Assembly (NCBI GenBank): GCA_025558075.1
Contig: JAHLKF010000002.1
Span: 1,240,001 to 1,304,000 of the forward strand
Origin: Gaertneriomyces semiglobifer
Lineage: Eukaryota; Chytridiomycota; Chytridiomycetes; Spizellomycetales; Spizellomycetaceae
Reading direction: 5' to 3'
Length of the DNA stretch: 64,000 bases
This document shows, piece after piece, positions 43,176 through 54,084 of the stretch (its first letter is position 1; each line of letters begins with the position of its first letter). The translations under genes were made by a program, and so were the position numbers. Below the pieces are notes generated by a model. It saw nothing but the letters and a program-made list of their open reading frames with translations. It was not told the origin of the DNA and did not search any database.

Positions 43176-44431
43176 CTATTCCGGTAGCGGGTTAAGGAAG
43201 GCATTCTCATGAAATAATCTCCCGGAAATTGTGCGTGTCGTACTGCCGACCGTGACAGTCGCTGTCACATCCTCCACCCATTGGTAGACAAACGGCGCGG
43301 TAATAAGCGCTTGGATGAACTTTCGAATGAGGAATGGCAGTTCGCTTAACAAGTCAATCTTGTCAATCAATCGCTTGAGGGTAACTTCCATCTGAATCTT
43401 GACCGCTTCTCCGTCTGACGTCTTGCCAGACCACGCATACCGTACTTGCGAAGGAATCTGATATCCGCTAAAGTTGTCGTACGTTTTGTTTAGGAGGGTT
43501 GCAGAGTTATCTAAAGTGACCGCAATGGTTTTGTTGTCAAGGACCAGGATGCCTTGACTGCACTGCTTGAAATCAAAGCCATAACCGTCCGGCATATCAA
43601 ACTACACAAAGAGATGATTAGGTACATCTGATTAATTCTGCGGTCGTTCTCAGGGCGACCCGACTTTACCTGGTATAAAGTAAGAGAGTCCGTGGCATTT
43701 TGGACGTTGGCAAAAGTCCATCGAGCGACGTTCTGTGGTTTGCTTTGCACGGCCTTGACAAAAATGCCAGAACCTGCCGCGTCGTGCAACTTGCCGTCTA
43801 CAAAAATACTTCCAGTGACCCGTGCCTTAGGAATGAACTGAGCAGAGACGTATCCTGCCGAGATGTCGGCATTCTTGAATGGAAGTTTGCCGTCATGGAC
43901 TTGAATGAAATCGTCCACAGCTTGGAACTCGACATCGATGATCAGGGCAGGTTGCGCGTTGAGAGTAACTTTGTAACCTTTTTTCTCAGGGAGGAATGTG
44001 ACAGCCATGTTTTCGCACTTTACCGACAGACGGTCATCGCTGGGCTTGAAGGAGCTCCCTGAGATCGTCGCGGTATGGCGTTTCTTGCTACCGTCCTTTC
44101 CGTGAAAAGCGGCAGACACTTGGATAGATGGGCTCCAGCTGAGTGCGGGTGCAGATATATACATCAGAACTCTTTAACACTATAACATTCTTGATGCGAA
44201 ACGTTTGTAAAGTCACCTCATGGTAGAGTAGGCCATCTGGACAATCACAAACGCACCATCGTTGGTGTGAATGTAAAACGTATTGGCTTCAGTAGCAGAA
44301 CTTGGCTCCAGTACCCATTTCAAACTCTCCGTGGAAACCTTTGTAGAAGTAATTGCAGCTAACATATCGAGCAGTAGGGAGGCACCCGAGGAGAAAACAT
44401 CAGTAATTGATTCAACCAAAGACACTCGCAT
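43176..44431 (-). CDS. SVF1: Survival factor 1 (Svf1) family lipocalin-like protein
   Basis: Three exons: 44431 to about 44219, 44140 to about 43671, and 43602 to 43176. Svf1 signatures are ANTFYIHTNDGAFVIVQMAY, WSPSIQVSAAFHGKDGSK, the VEFQAVDDFIQVHDGKLPF strand pair, YVSAQFIPKARVTGSI, FDMPDGYGFDFKQCSQGILV and SGYQIPSQVRYAWSGKT. The family is a double lipocalin-like barrel; yeast Svf1 carries ceramides from the ER to the Golgi and protects from oxidative stress. The N-terminal amphipathic helix used for membrane contact may be the short stretch SLVESITDVFSSGASLLLDM. The ATG at 44431 is the first after an in-frame TGA; a further 5' exon is possible. Confidence 0.88.
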
Positions 44432-45850
44432 CGGCTCAACACATCACGCCTTACCCATATCTGTTGCAGTCCCGTCCCGATTATAGCAATGATCAGTGCC
44501 TATCGGGGCCTTTGTACGTTGCCTGCTAGAAATCAAAATGCCTGTCGTTCGCCGTCGTCAGTTTGCCTCGGCTGTCGAACGCTTCCATCCGCCAATGTCA
44601 CGTGTCGCGCTTCCACAACCGTCAATCAACGAACGCTGAGGAGATTTGAAGCGAGGAACAGGTTCATTCATTGAATGGAGAGGAGGACGACGGCGAGCGA
44701 GGGCGAGCGAGGTGAAAGGAAGGGGAACGAGATGCCGTGAGATGGGTTCAACGGAAACTCCCCCTGCCAAGCGCCGGTAGTGGCTTTACAGCCGACATTG
44801 ATGGCCACCTCAGTATTCCAACGTCTACTGGCTTCAGGCTTCAGGCTCCAGCAGCGCTGTGTTATGCGGCGAGTCGTCGACGATCGCTTTCGCTTGTGCT
44901 GGATTCAAGGGACGTACTCGTCTTAGCATGTTCTTCCGGATAAAGATCAACGAGAGCAGATACGCTGGAGACGAATGGCATCTGTATCCAACTGCATTTC
45001 TAGCTATACTGCAGCTGCATGATACTGGAAAGAATATGCGGTGGCATGGCGATCGGTTGACCACAACACGTATGTGTTACCCAAAGGAGAGAAAGGGACG
45101 GACATGTGCATCTCAAACGATGGTATATCTATGCCATTCGCGAAGCCTGTACGGTCTTGCTCTGCCTACTATGTAATGCCGCTATAGCGGTAGCTCTGGT
45201 TCATCACGCCGAGGAAGGAAGGTTCCTATTTCAACCGAGTCACCGCTGGCACGCTGAAGGGCCGAACTTGAGTGCAGAAGGCGTTAGACTGCTGCGGTGC
45301 TACGGACTTGTGCCAAACCGCAAGGATGCAGACGGGACGTACATAAGATAATCTTATGTATTGGTGCCACTTTTTGGATAAACTCGCAGTCCTAGTGAAG
45401 ATGTGTGCTGGGTACACCCAGCATACAAGACCCGCATGATTTGCCATTAAAGTGGATGAATGGCAAGTTTGACGGCAGAACCTCACGTTGCAGCTTGTCT
45501 GACAATCTCTACTCTTGGATGGAGCAAATCAATTCCTCCTTATTCAGTGACACTTCTTTAATCCGGTAGTGTCGGAACCCGAACGAATTGATTATCCCGC
45601 GCGATCGAAGGAAACAGAGAGAGTTTACCTCTTACACAGGCTGTTGCAACCGGTGTCTGGCTTGGGAAGGATGGCAACAATCATGAATTCCATTCCACAA
45701 GTTGGTGGCACCTGATTGGCTTTATACATATCAGTCATATTAAACATATCATACAACGTCGAAGCGTCGAATGTGATAGAATGAATACAGCTCGAAAGAA
45801 AAAGAAACAAACAAGACGTTAAGCATAGCGCAAACAACGTCGGATATAAC
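44432..45850. other. 1.4-kb gap upstream of SVF1
   Basis: Several 60-105 codon ORFs occur on the plus strand (for example 44859-45176 and 45106-45351), none with a domain or convincing start. TCACGTGT lies near 44598, about 170 bp upstream of the SVF1 ATG, and can be read as an E-box of the type seen elsewhere in this window. I see no RNA gene or repeat. Confidence 0.4.
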
Positions 45851-47011
45851 TCAAGTGGCTTTCTCCTTTTGGGCATGCGACGCATTCAAGATCATACGAT
45901 TCATCATCCCCTCCATACGCCTCTTCCTCCCGGCAATCACCGTTGTTTTCAAACCAGGGATACTAGCTAATAGGCTGGTTAACCAGAGAAAGACAAAGAC
46001 GAGATAGGCGGCTGCTCGGTAACGAAGACTGGGTTGGGGCAAATTCAACGCCTCCGCAAGAGGCCCATCCAAGAAACGCCGAGACAACGCGACGGCCAGC
46101 GAGTATGGTGTGGGATTCTTCGGAGCCTCGCTTAGGGAAGATAAAAGGGTTGTCGAGAGCTGGGATGACGTATGATCAGGCGAAAAGTACAAATCTAGAT
46201 ACTCGCGGAGGGCAGCAAGCGTTTTGTCGAATCCGTATTGCAGCGGGTTGTAGCGTTCGTCCACTCCAACCAGATAGCCAATGTAGCGCCAGAGGTGTGT
46301 GTAAGATTCGCGATCTGCCGGACTCATGTATGTCCACATATGTGTCAAGCCAGCCACCACGCTCGCCTGAAATCCCAGCAAGGTTCCAATGAGATCAGCC
46401 TGGTTAATAACAACGGTTTCTTCCGAGTTCCTCAGAGGGGCGATACGCTGCGACATTCTATGGCGAACACTTGCATGTAACAAACGCACACGCAGGACGG
46501 ACCTCCATCCTTCGGATCCAGGTTGGAGACCATGATACATGCTGTCATGTACCATTTTCCCGGTTTGCAGAAGGCGACGATTGATATGACGGCGGTGTGA
46601 TAAGTAGCCTGTCGCCAGAAGCACGTCGTTCACTCGTGGAATGGAGAATCCCCCAGCAAGCGATCCATAAAGTAGAACGCTTTGAATAGCAAACACGTGC
46701 TTCCAGTATACCTCCCGGCCATGGTTCACAATATCCCAATCGACCCACTCCGGTACTGTACGGGCCTCAACAAGAAGTTGACTTTCGTCTGCGTTGAGCT
46801 CGCCGAGCTCCTCCTTCTCCAGCAGGACTTCCAAAGCACCATAAGCATCTTCTACAACGCGCTCATCGTTACAAATGGCCTTGAACGCAATGTCTGCAGC
46901 GGGATCCGAAAGCTTTGTGAGATGATCAAAAGATATAGGGCATTTCGTGTCTAACGGGACCCGAATGGCGCGGCTGATAGAAGTGTAGTCAAACCAATCA
47001 CTGGTGGCCAC
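45851..47011 (-). CDS. mpaB / rubber-oxygenase-type (DUF2236) protein
   Basis: An intron-free frame of 386 residues. Family landmarks of the ER-bound oxygenase mpaB/B' and latex-clearing-protein fold are present: GSLAGGFSIPRVNDVLLATG, INRRLLQTGKMVHDSM, SVLRVRLLHASVRHRM, VVINQADLIGTLLGFQASVV and THLWRYIGYLVGVDERYNP. Conserved His and Arg residues in these helices should hold the b-type haem. A single transmembrane helix lies near the C-terminus (YLVFVFLWLTSLLASI), followed by a basic tail, so tail-anchoring in the ER is plausible. MpaB cleaves a farnesyl side chain in mycophenolic acid synthesis; relatives outside clusters have unknown substrates. No biosynthetic cluster surrounds it here. Confidence 0.85.
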   Translation of the reverse strand: MATSDWFDYTSISRAIRVPLDTKCPISFDHLTKLSDPAADIAFKAICNDERVVEDAYGALEVLLEKEELGELNADESQLLVEARTVPEWVDWDIVNHGREVYWKHVFAIQSVLLYGSLAGGFSIPRVNDVLLATGYLSHRRHINRRLLQTGKMVHDSMYHGLQPGSEGWRSVLRVRLLHASVRHRMSQRIAPLRNSEETVVINQADLIGTLLGFQASVVAGLTHMWTYMSPADRESYTHLWRYIGYLVGVDERYNPLQYGFDKTLAALREYLDLYFSPDHTSSQLSTTLLSSLSEAPKNPTPYSLAVALSRRFLDGPLAEALNLPQPSLRYRAAAYLVFVFLWLTSLLASIPGLKTTVIAGRKRRMEGMMNRMILNASHAQKEKAT

Positions 47012-47197
47012 TGCAAATTCTCGCCCGTCAACATCAGCGTCGTCAACACCAAAGGATCTACTACTTACTTTTGGAAGCTGTCAGCTAGCGTGCGCTCTCG
47101 AGCTGGCAATGAAGCTGGCTTACTGAGTGTGCACGAAGGTGGTGTAGGAGATCAATCCACCATCCCCGAGTGTGAGTCTGTGCAGCATGCTATGTCC

Positions 47198-47282
47198 GTA
47201 CAGGGGTGTACAGGGGTAACCGCTGCTGTCAATCCTGAGCTTACGCGTGTGCGCGATGACATAAGCATTATGACATAAGCAT
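47198..47282 (+). repeat. Two short tandem duplications upstream of RSPH4/6
   Basis: GTACAGGGGT is repeated directly at 47198-47207 and 47208-47217. ATGACATAAGCAT is repeated at 47256-47268 and 47270-47282 with one base between. Both sit in the 382-bp divergent promoter between the mpaB-like gene and the radial spoke gene. Confidence 0.75.
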
Positions 47283-47393
47283 CGGAGTTTCTGGCTGTTT
47301 TACCCTGACGCGTTGTTGAAGGTTCGTCGTGTGCGTGCCGGCGAGCGACTGCGTCTAAGAGAACTTTCATCTGCAAATCAGTCCATCAAAATC

Positions 47394-49701
47394 ATGGATG
47401 AAGACGCAGCTGTCGCAGTAGATGAGGCGCCTCCGGCAACCGATATCGACCCAGCTCCAGAAGCCGTCGCTGAAGCACCAGAGGCTGCCCCTACCGTAGA
47501 ATCGCAACCGGCTGATGAGGGAGTCGCAGATGTACCCAACGACATAAAGGCCCCTGAATATAATCACCCGTTTCTTAATAGAAAAGATGTTTATAACCCA
47601 CCAACAACACGCTTGCCAGAAGAATCCGAGCTTGCGTTAGCTAAAGCATTTTTGTTGAAGACCAGTGAGAAGACGGGGATCAGTTTGTACGACCATTTAA
47701 CGGAGTGTTTAGTGCGAATTTTGGAAAGAAAGGATACAAACGACAAGTATAATGTTGTAGGTATGCATCTACAATGATTCCACATTTTGGATCGCGTAGA
47801 TATCAATGTTTTTGGTACCAGACACCTTCGAGACACTTTCTGCGGACATCAAGCGTCGTCATTTCAAGCCCGATCAAGACCTACACTTGCCCGGCGCTTT
47901 GAGGGCAAGTCTCTTAATGCTTCCTTATCGGAGGTTCGGTATGAATAATGCGGCGCATCCTTTAGAAAGCGCAAGAAGATTTTCCGCCGCGCATAAACGA
48001 AATCGTCGCCGCACGAGTGAAGCTGTGTGAGGTTAGCTCGTAACACTCTCTATCTTGTTGATGCGGATTCAACTAAACTGTGCATGTCTACTTTAGCAAG
48101 CGCCAACGGAAGAGGCGGCCGGAGACAACAATGATGTGGGCGAGATCCCAGATATAATGGACCTAGCAAACCTTTACGAATGGGCAGGGGTATGATCCTT
48201 TGTGCCTTCTTTACCTAATTTGGAACGTGACGACTAACATGTTCGGGCAGCTGTCTCTAGGCAAACGCGACACATTCACCCTGTTTCTCTCGCTCAAGCA
48301 CCTGGTGCACACGAAACCCTTCCTGAAATCCGTCCGCGTGTGGGGAAAGATACTAGGAACACAACGCAACTACATTGTTGTAGAAGCAGAATTGAAGGAC
48401 GGTGTAACAGATGAAGATGAAGTGGAAGAACCGCAGCCTGAGCCGCACCAAGATGAGGGAGTTGAGGGAGAGGAGAACGAGGAAGACTTGCCCAAACCAA
48501 GGGTAAAGCCCGTGCCACATGTTCCCAAGGAAAATGGCGAGGGAGTCAACAAATACGTGTACTATGTATGCAATTCAGGTTAGTAGTACATGGCGCCGTT
48601 CCCGTGGGACACGACTTATTCAGATCCCTCACGGCAGCTGGGGAACCTTGGAGCAGGTTACCCGACGTCATCCCTGAGAAGGTACAGCTCTCGAGGAAAA
48701 TTCGGAAGTACTTCACCGGAGACTTGAAGCGAAAGGTACCTATTCAATTGGTGGTCTAGGACTGAATGATGAACAAATGACTTAATCGCGGGCCTAGATT
48801 GCCAGCTATCCACCCTTCAACGACACCGAGGCGCAGTACCTTCGATGTCAGATAGCCCGAATATCAGCGGCGACGGTCGTTAGCCCGGCCGGATACTACG
48901 CGTTTGATCAAGATGAAGACCAGGATGAGGAAGATGCCGCTCGTGAGTTGCGTACACAGCTTTTGTGATTGAGCAGCTACTAATCCTTTGCTACCAGAAC
49001 CTCAGAACATAGTTATCAACCCGGATTATGAAGGACTGTCCAATGATCAGCTTCTTGACCCGGCCAACTGGGTTCACCATGTCCCCTACCTCCTGCCACA
49101 GGGCCGGGTGACATGGGAAAATCCGCTAGCCAACCAGAATGACGCAGATGAGGATGAAGAGGGGTCAGACGATGGGTCTGAGGGAAGTGATGCCGGGGCT
49201 GAAGAGCAGGAACAAGCGGAACCAGAGACTGGTCCAGAAATTTTGTCGCCGATAACCGATGATGAAGGTTGGTCTCTTCGGGTATATATCTCAGGCTCGC
49301 AGATCGTCCATTAACTCACGAAACTTTTAGCTCACGGTGAAACCCCAGCTTGGGTCTCGCGAATGTGCTCACAAATGAGCACGGCAAGATTTTCTCCAGT
49401 GCAACTTCGAAGCACGAGCTGGCCCGGAGCGACCGTCATTGCCTACAACGACAAGTTTGTCAACATCTATATTGGCGACGGACTGAAAGATGCTTCTTTA
49501 GGAGACGGTGGACAGTACGCCCCTCCGGCCCTTCCGCCAATGCAGCAAGAATATGGCGGCGACGACATCAACGAGCTGATGGACCCTACAATGGCTGAAG
49601 AGCAAGCTTTCGAAGACGAACGGAAGGCAAGGGAAGAGGACCAGGAGGGAAGTGAAGCAGAAGAAGAGGAGGAAGCAGAGGAAGAGGATGAAGATGAATA
49701 G
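47394..49701 (+). CDS. Radial spoke head protein 4/6 (RSPH4A/RSPH6A family)
   Basis: A multi-exon gene, about eight exons. The acidic N-terminus is followed by ISLYDHLTECLVRILERK, the conserved YDHL opening of the family. Further exons encode IMDLANLYEWAG, LSLFLSLKHLVHTKPFLKSV with FWGKILG-like VRVWGKILGTQRNYIVVEAE, YVYYVCNS, WSRLPDVIPEKVQLSRKIRK with YFTGDLKRKI, YPPFNDTEAQYLRCQIARI and NWVHHVPYLLPQGRVTW. The end has PVQLRSTSWPGATVIAYNDK and FVNIYIGDGLK before a Glu-rich tail. The protein is part of the radial spoke head that contacts the central pair in 9+2 axonemes. Some internal splice sites in 47760-48110 are uncertain. Its presence implies a motile flagellated stage. Confidence 0.94.
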
Positions 49702-49972
49702 TTGTATTCGTCGGCATGATCGTGGACTAACTATAACTGTATGTAATGGAACAAGTAGCAATGCCTTTACAAATTGGGTTTCCAGTTTCTCTCTTACTTC
49801 AGTGGACGATTGTAATTTGTTGAACCAATAGATAGGATCACTTGCCAGCATCGACTTTGCACGGCCAACTGCGTGTATTGCAGAGTACAAGCAGAAGTGG
49901 CTGTCTACTACACCCCAGAGAGGCCGTTGAGATAACATGCAAAGCATTCAATCAGCAAGTCCCGGCATTGAC

Positions 49973-52900
49973 TCATTCATCGTCCTTGAATCTGTGAGAA
50001 GGATCGCGTTTGCGGAGTAAGTCGATATGGGAAGCATCATCCAACTCCTCGGCAAACTCATATTTCGAAAGCACTCGGATTAGGCGGGTAATGTTCATCC
50101 ACCACTCTTCTTTGCTTCTGCGGGCCTTCAGTTCAGTGGTTTTGAGGACCTCTGTGACAGGTGTGTATGCCACCTCCGCACCAATGATTCCGACGATGCA
50201 GCTGTGCTTCGGATCTTTGGTGTACACGCCTGGGGCACCAACCATGCCGTGGTGAGTCATGCGTTCGCGTGCCTCTTGAGCTGACTTTTGTAAAAAGCCC
50301 ACGCAGTTGACGGCGAGGCGTGTTGCTCTAATGCGGTCGAGAGGGCTGGGCACTCCACCTTGCTGCAGATGTCCCAGGACAGCCGTCCGAGAATCGTAAA
50401 GCCCACGACTTTCTGCGCGAATGATTTTGGACACTGTTTCGGTGGTGTATGTGCTAGATGCCATTTCCGATCGCAGAAGGATACGTCCTTCATTAGGAAT
50501 GCCTGCTCGGTCCTCCTCATTGTAACGCCGGTTCATATGGTTGATATCACGCTGCAACTTTCCAAGGTGGACACCCTTTTCCGGAATATAAACGTTCATT
50601 GCACCAACGGCCAAGCCACCGAGTGTTGCAAGGTATCTAGAACAATAGTCCCTTAGCGATGTCTCCATATTACAATGGTACCAAGCACGACTCTTACCCG
50701 CAATTCCCTCCTTGCACTTCCACCACAAACACACGCTTCCTGCTGGCATTAGCGCTGAGTTTGATGCTATCACATGCGGCCACAATAACGTTCAACGCGG
50801 TATCACTTCCGATTGAGTAATCTGTTCCTGGGACGTTGTTACTGACAGTGGCAGGTAACTGGACCATGGGAATGCAAAAGGCAGGGAACACGTCTCGTGC
50901 ATGAGTCAGGACAAGCTGTGATGTATACGCTTCAAAGCCACCAATCAACAGCAGGGCGTTGATGTCGTGTTTTTGCAGATGGTACGCGATTAGGCCCAAA
51001 TCGACAAACTTGGCCTCACCGCGCGGGTCGATCTTTGGGCCGTCCGGCAAAGGTGCAGGATGATCGCGGTTGGTGCCCAATTCGGATCCTCCCCGAACTT
51101 GCCAGCCAATGGTATCACCCCAGCATAATTCCGTGACTTCGTCGCGAACCAGCCCAGACCACCCATTACGAACAGCAACCGGAACATGGCCACGATTCAA
51201 ACACAGTCGGGCAGCAATACGCGTGGCAGCATTCATTCCTCCGGCCGGTGCTCCAGTGTGGACGATCCCAACGCGGAGTTTTTCGCCTGCAGGCACTCTT
51301 TGGTGGTGATCACCGTAGATGGTACTTTCTATAAATGCGTCAAACGTTCCAGTGAATTCGGGATCGCGAAGTTCCATAGCCCCCTCAAAATCGCGGCGTT
51401 CAATGGCAACTGCCACGGATTTCGTCTGCTGCACAGCTTCCATAAGAGGCACGGCAGTTATTTTGTTATGACTAATTCCGATCATAAGCGCGGGACTATC
51501 GCGTTTGGCAGATAATACTGCTTCCACAGCATCCACACCCTGAACAGTGGCCAAAAAACGATCAAAGGCGCATGGTGTTCCACCACGTTGAACATGACCG
51601 AGCTGCGTAACACGTGTATCCAAATGCAATCGGTCTGTAAGAATCTTTTGAACATAATCGGCCTTAATGGGTCTGAGCTGGCGATCAATGGCGCCTTCAC
51701 AAACGATGACAAGGGATTTACGATTGCCGATGTGACGGTATTTGTCGATGGTGTCGCACATCTCAGACTCCCAGTCATCACCATATTTGGATACGTCCAA
51801 CGGCGGAGGACGCTCAGGCAAGAACACACAATCGGCACCAACCGAAATAGCGGCCATAAGACCGAGCCATCCACAATGACGGCCCATGACCTCAATGACA
51901 AATGCCCGCTGGTGGGAGAGAGCCGTTGATGTAAGGTTATCAACGGCTTCGCAAATGCGGTGTAGGGACGTGACAGCTCCAATGGTAATATCGGTCAACG
52001 CCATATCGTTGTCGATGGAACCAACCAAGCCAACAATGGTGAGTTGGTCGCGCACATGTTCGCATGCCGCCGCGCTGACTCTTTCACTTGCGATAAGTTC
52101 ATCAACAAGTCCCGTCCATTCGGATCTCAACAAGTCGGCTCCAGTTAATGAACCATCACCACCAATGACAATCAAAGCATCTATTCCGCGGGTAATAAGA
52201 TTATGAACGGCTCTAAGGCGACCTTCTCTGGTTCGGAACTCTGCACAACGGGCTGTGCCGATAGAGGTTCCCCCAACAGCGAGCAGACCACGAACGTCTT
52301 CCCACCCGAGCTGCCTGATGTACCTTCCACCTTCCACAAGACCTTGGTAGCCCTCGTAAATAGCGAAAGGTAGACATCCCCGTTGTAGCGCCATTCTGGT
52401 GATAGAGCGGACAGCGGCATTCATGCCAGACGAATCACCTCCACTCGTCAATACACCGATACGCTTCTTACGTTCCTCCTTCGGCTTAAGCGGTGTCCCA
52501 TCTGCAATGGCATCAACTGCGGTAGAGTATGAACGCGTGTTTATATCGTCCGACTGAGGAATTTCTTCGTTTCCAAAAGGCGAGACACGGTTTGTGAAAG
52601 TTACGAGATTCCCAAGAGGGTCATAGGTGACGATAGCCGACGGAGCATCTTCACTAGGCACGCTATCGGCTCCATCTCCACTGATTCCCCACAATTGGCG
52701 ACCCACAGCTTGAAACGGGATGGCGCGATTTTCCAAAGTGTTGCGAGTTTTCTAATAAAGAGGAGCAAATGTTGGCTATAGCACTGATGCGTTACAGTTA
52801 ACTGACTGATGTAATCACCTGCAAGTCCTTAAGCACGAAGCAGCCCCAAGCGTTTTTGAGATCGATGGGTGCTGTGCTGAGCTTTTCGGTCTTCAAACGC

Positions 52901-53133
52901 ACTTTTTCAACATCAAACGAGACATCGGCGTCGGTAATCAAACGGATGGTAACGCCAGTAGCATTTTTCACATTAGCAGTCGGTGGGTACAAATGAAGCC
53001 ACACGTCGTCGGATTTCGGGTCCGTCGAGATGACCTTGAATCCAAGATCTGCGTAGAATTTGCGAGTCTTCTCGTGCAATGAAGCGTTCGGCGCGGCCAG
53101 AGTCAGATGCGAAAGAGCGCTGACTGGACCCAT
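49973..53133 (-). CDS. ATP-dependent 6-phosphofructokinase, fungal type
   Basis: Three exons joined in frame; GT at the 3' side of FVLKDLQ near 52820 and after GGNCG near 50695. Residues 1-112 form the glyoxalase-like N-domain of fungal Pfk (VSALSHLTLAAPNASLHEKT, FYADLGFKVIS). The tandem catalytic halves follow. The N-half has RIGVLTSGGDSSGMNAAVRS, GGTSIGTARC, ALIVIGGDGSLTGAD, VGLVGSIDNDM and EVMGRHCGWLG. The C-half has VGIVHTGAPAGGMNAATRIA, ALLLIGGFEAYTSQLVL, LPATVSNNVPGTDYSIGSDT and VVEVQGGNCGYLATLGG. The N-half keeps the catalytic loop Asp of SIDND; the C-half is the regulatory copy binding fructose 2,6-bisphosphate. ATG at 53133 follows a TTG in frame. It commits glucose 6-phosphate carbon to glycolysis. 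Confidence 0.95.
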
Positions 53134-53550
53134 CGTCAAGAGAGAGCCGGTCAATATGACCTGTGAGGACGAAGGAGAGCAAGGTTCGTCAATGCGCGCC
53201 TCCTTTTAACGCGGTGATCAGCGTGCAGAACGTACCTTCCAAAGTAGTCTCGACGGTAAGAGGACCCGCTAACTGGATAAATCGATCTCGCAAGGATGTG
53301 CTTGAACCACAAAGACCGACTCAAATATCCTGTGCGGTGTGCTTTGGCTCCAGTTGTCAGTCGTTGCTTCTGTCCGAGGAAGCGATCGATGATGAACCAG
53401 TTCGCGTTGTGACTTGAACTAATCTCCGTTACAAGGACTCGATCAAGCTCAGGTTTTACCATCTACTGCCCATTCACCGCTGAATATTACTAGCGAGAAC
53501 GAGGGACGAACTGGATTTTGATTATCTGCGGTCAATGCAACCCATTTTAG

Positions 53551-54067
53551 GTGGATTGTATTGAATCAGCCGTGATCATGAGCGAGAATGGAGGGAACCA
53601 GGCGTTAGGTGAACAAACAGATCACCGGATGCAGGATGCACATTCACTTATTGGGTCATATCCCGATACCACAACTGTTTATCGCGAAATGATAGACGGC
53701 GACGAAGACGACGTCGAAGCTTGGTGTGATTCTCAACTGCATGTTTATGAGATCCCACCTGCAAGCGCGGAGACGCATACACACGGGCAGATGGGCAAAA
53801 CGAAGGAGGATGTGATTAAAGAGGCCCCAATTCCGATTAAGGAAATAAATAAGGTTTGAAAGAATGTATGTAATGGGCATTAATAGAAGACGCAGTCCAC
53901 CCCGTGGGGTAAACCAAGTGGATTATTCAAGGGAGACGGATACTTTGCGGTTCCCTGTTATTAAAGCATTGAGAGCGCTGTATGCGAAGTTTGATTTTCG
54001 GTTAGACCATGTACAGCCAGAGAAAGTATCATCGAAATTGCATAAAATCCAAGGTCCACCACAGTAA
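53551..54067 (+). CDS. Hypothetical small protein(s)
   Basis: Two adjacent plus-strand frames: one of 102 codons (53551-53859; an internal ATG at 53578 is another start) and one of 67 codons (53864-54067) ending FDFRLDHVQPEKVSSKLHKI. Both look protein-like and charged. The donor AAG|GTTTGA and the acceptor TTAATAG between them are out of phase by one, so I could not join them simply. No family recognised. It may be one gene with a different junction, or the first frame alone. Confidence 0.35.
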
Positions 54068-54084
54068 TGACACGACTGTCACCT

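Noticed and set aside
52798..53133. The glyoxalase-like frame as a separate gene upstream of phosphofructokinase
   Set aside because: A GT-AG intron joins it in frame to the kinase, and fungal Pfk subunits normally carry this N-domain.
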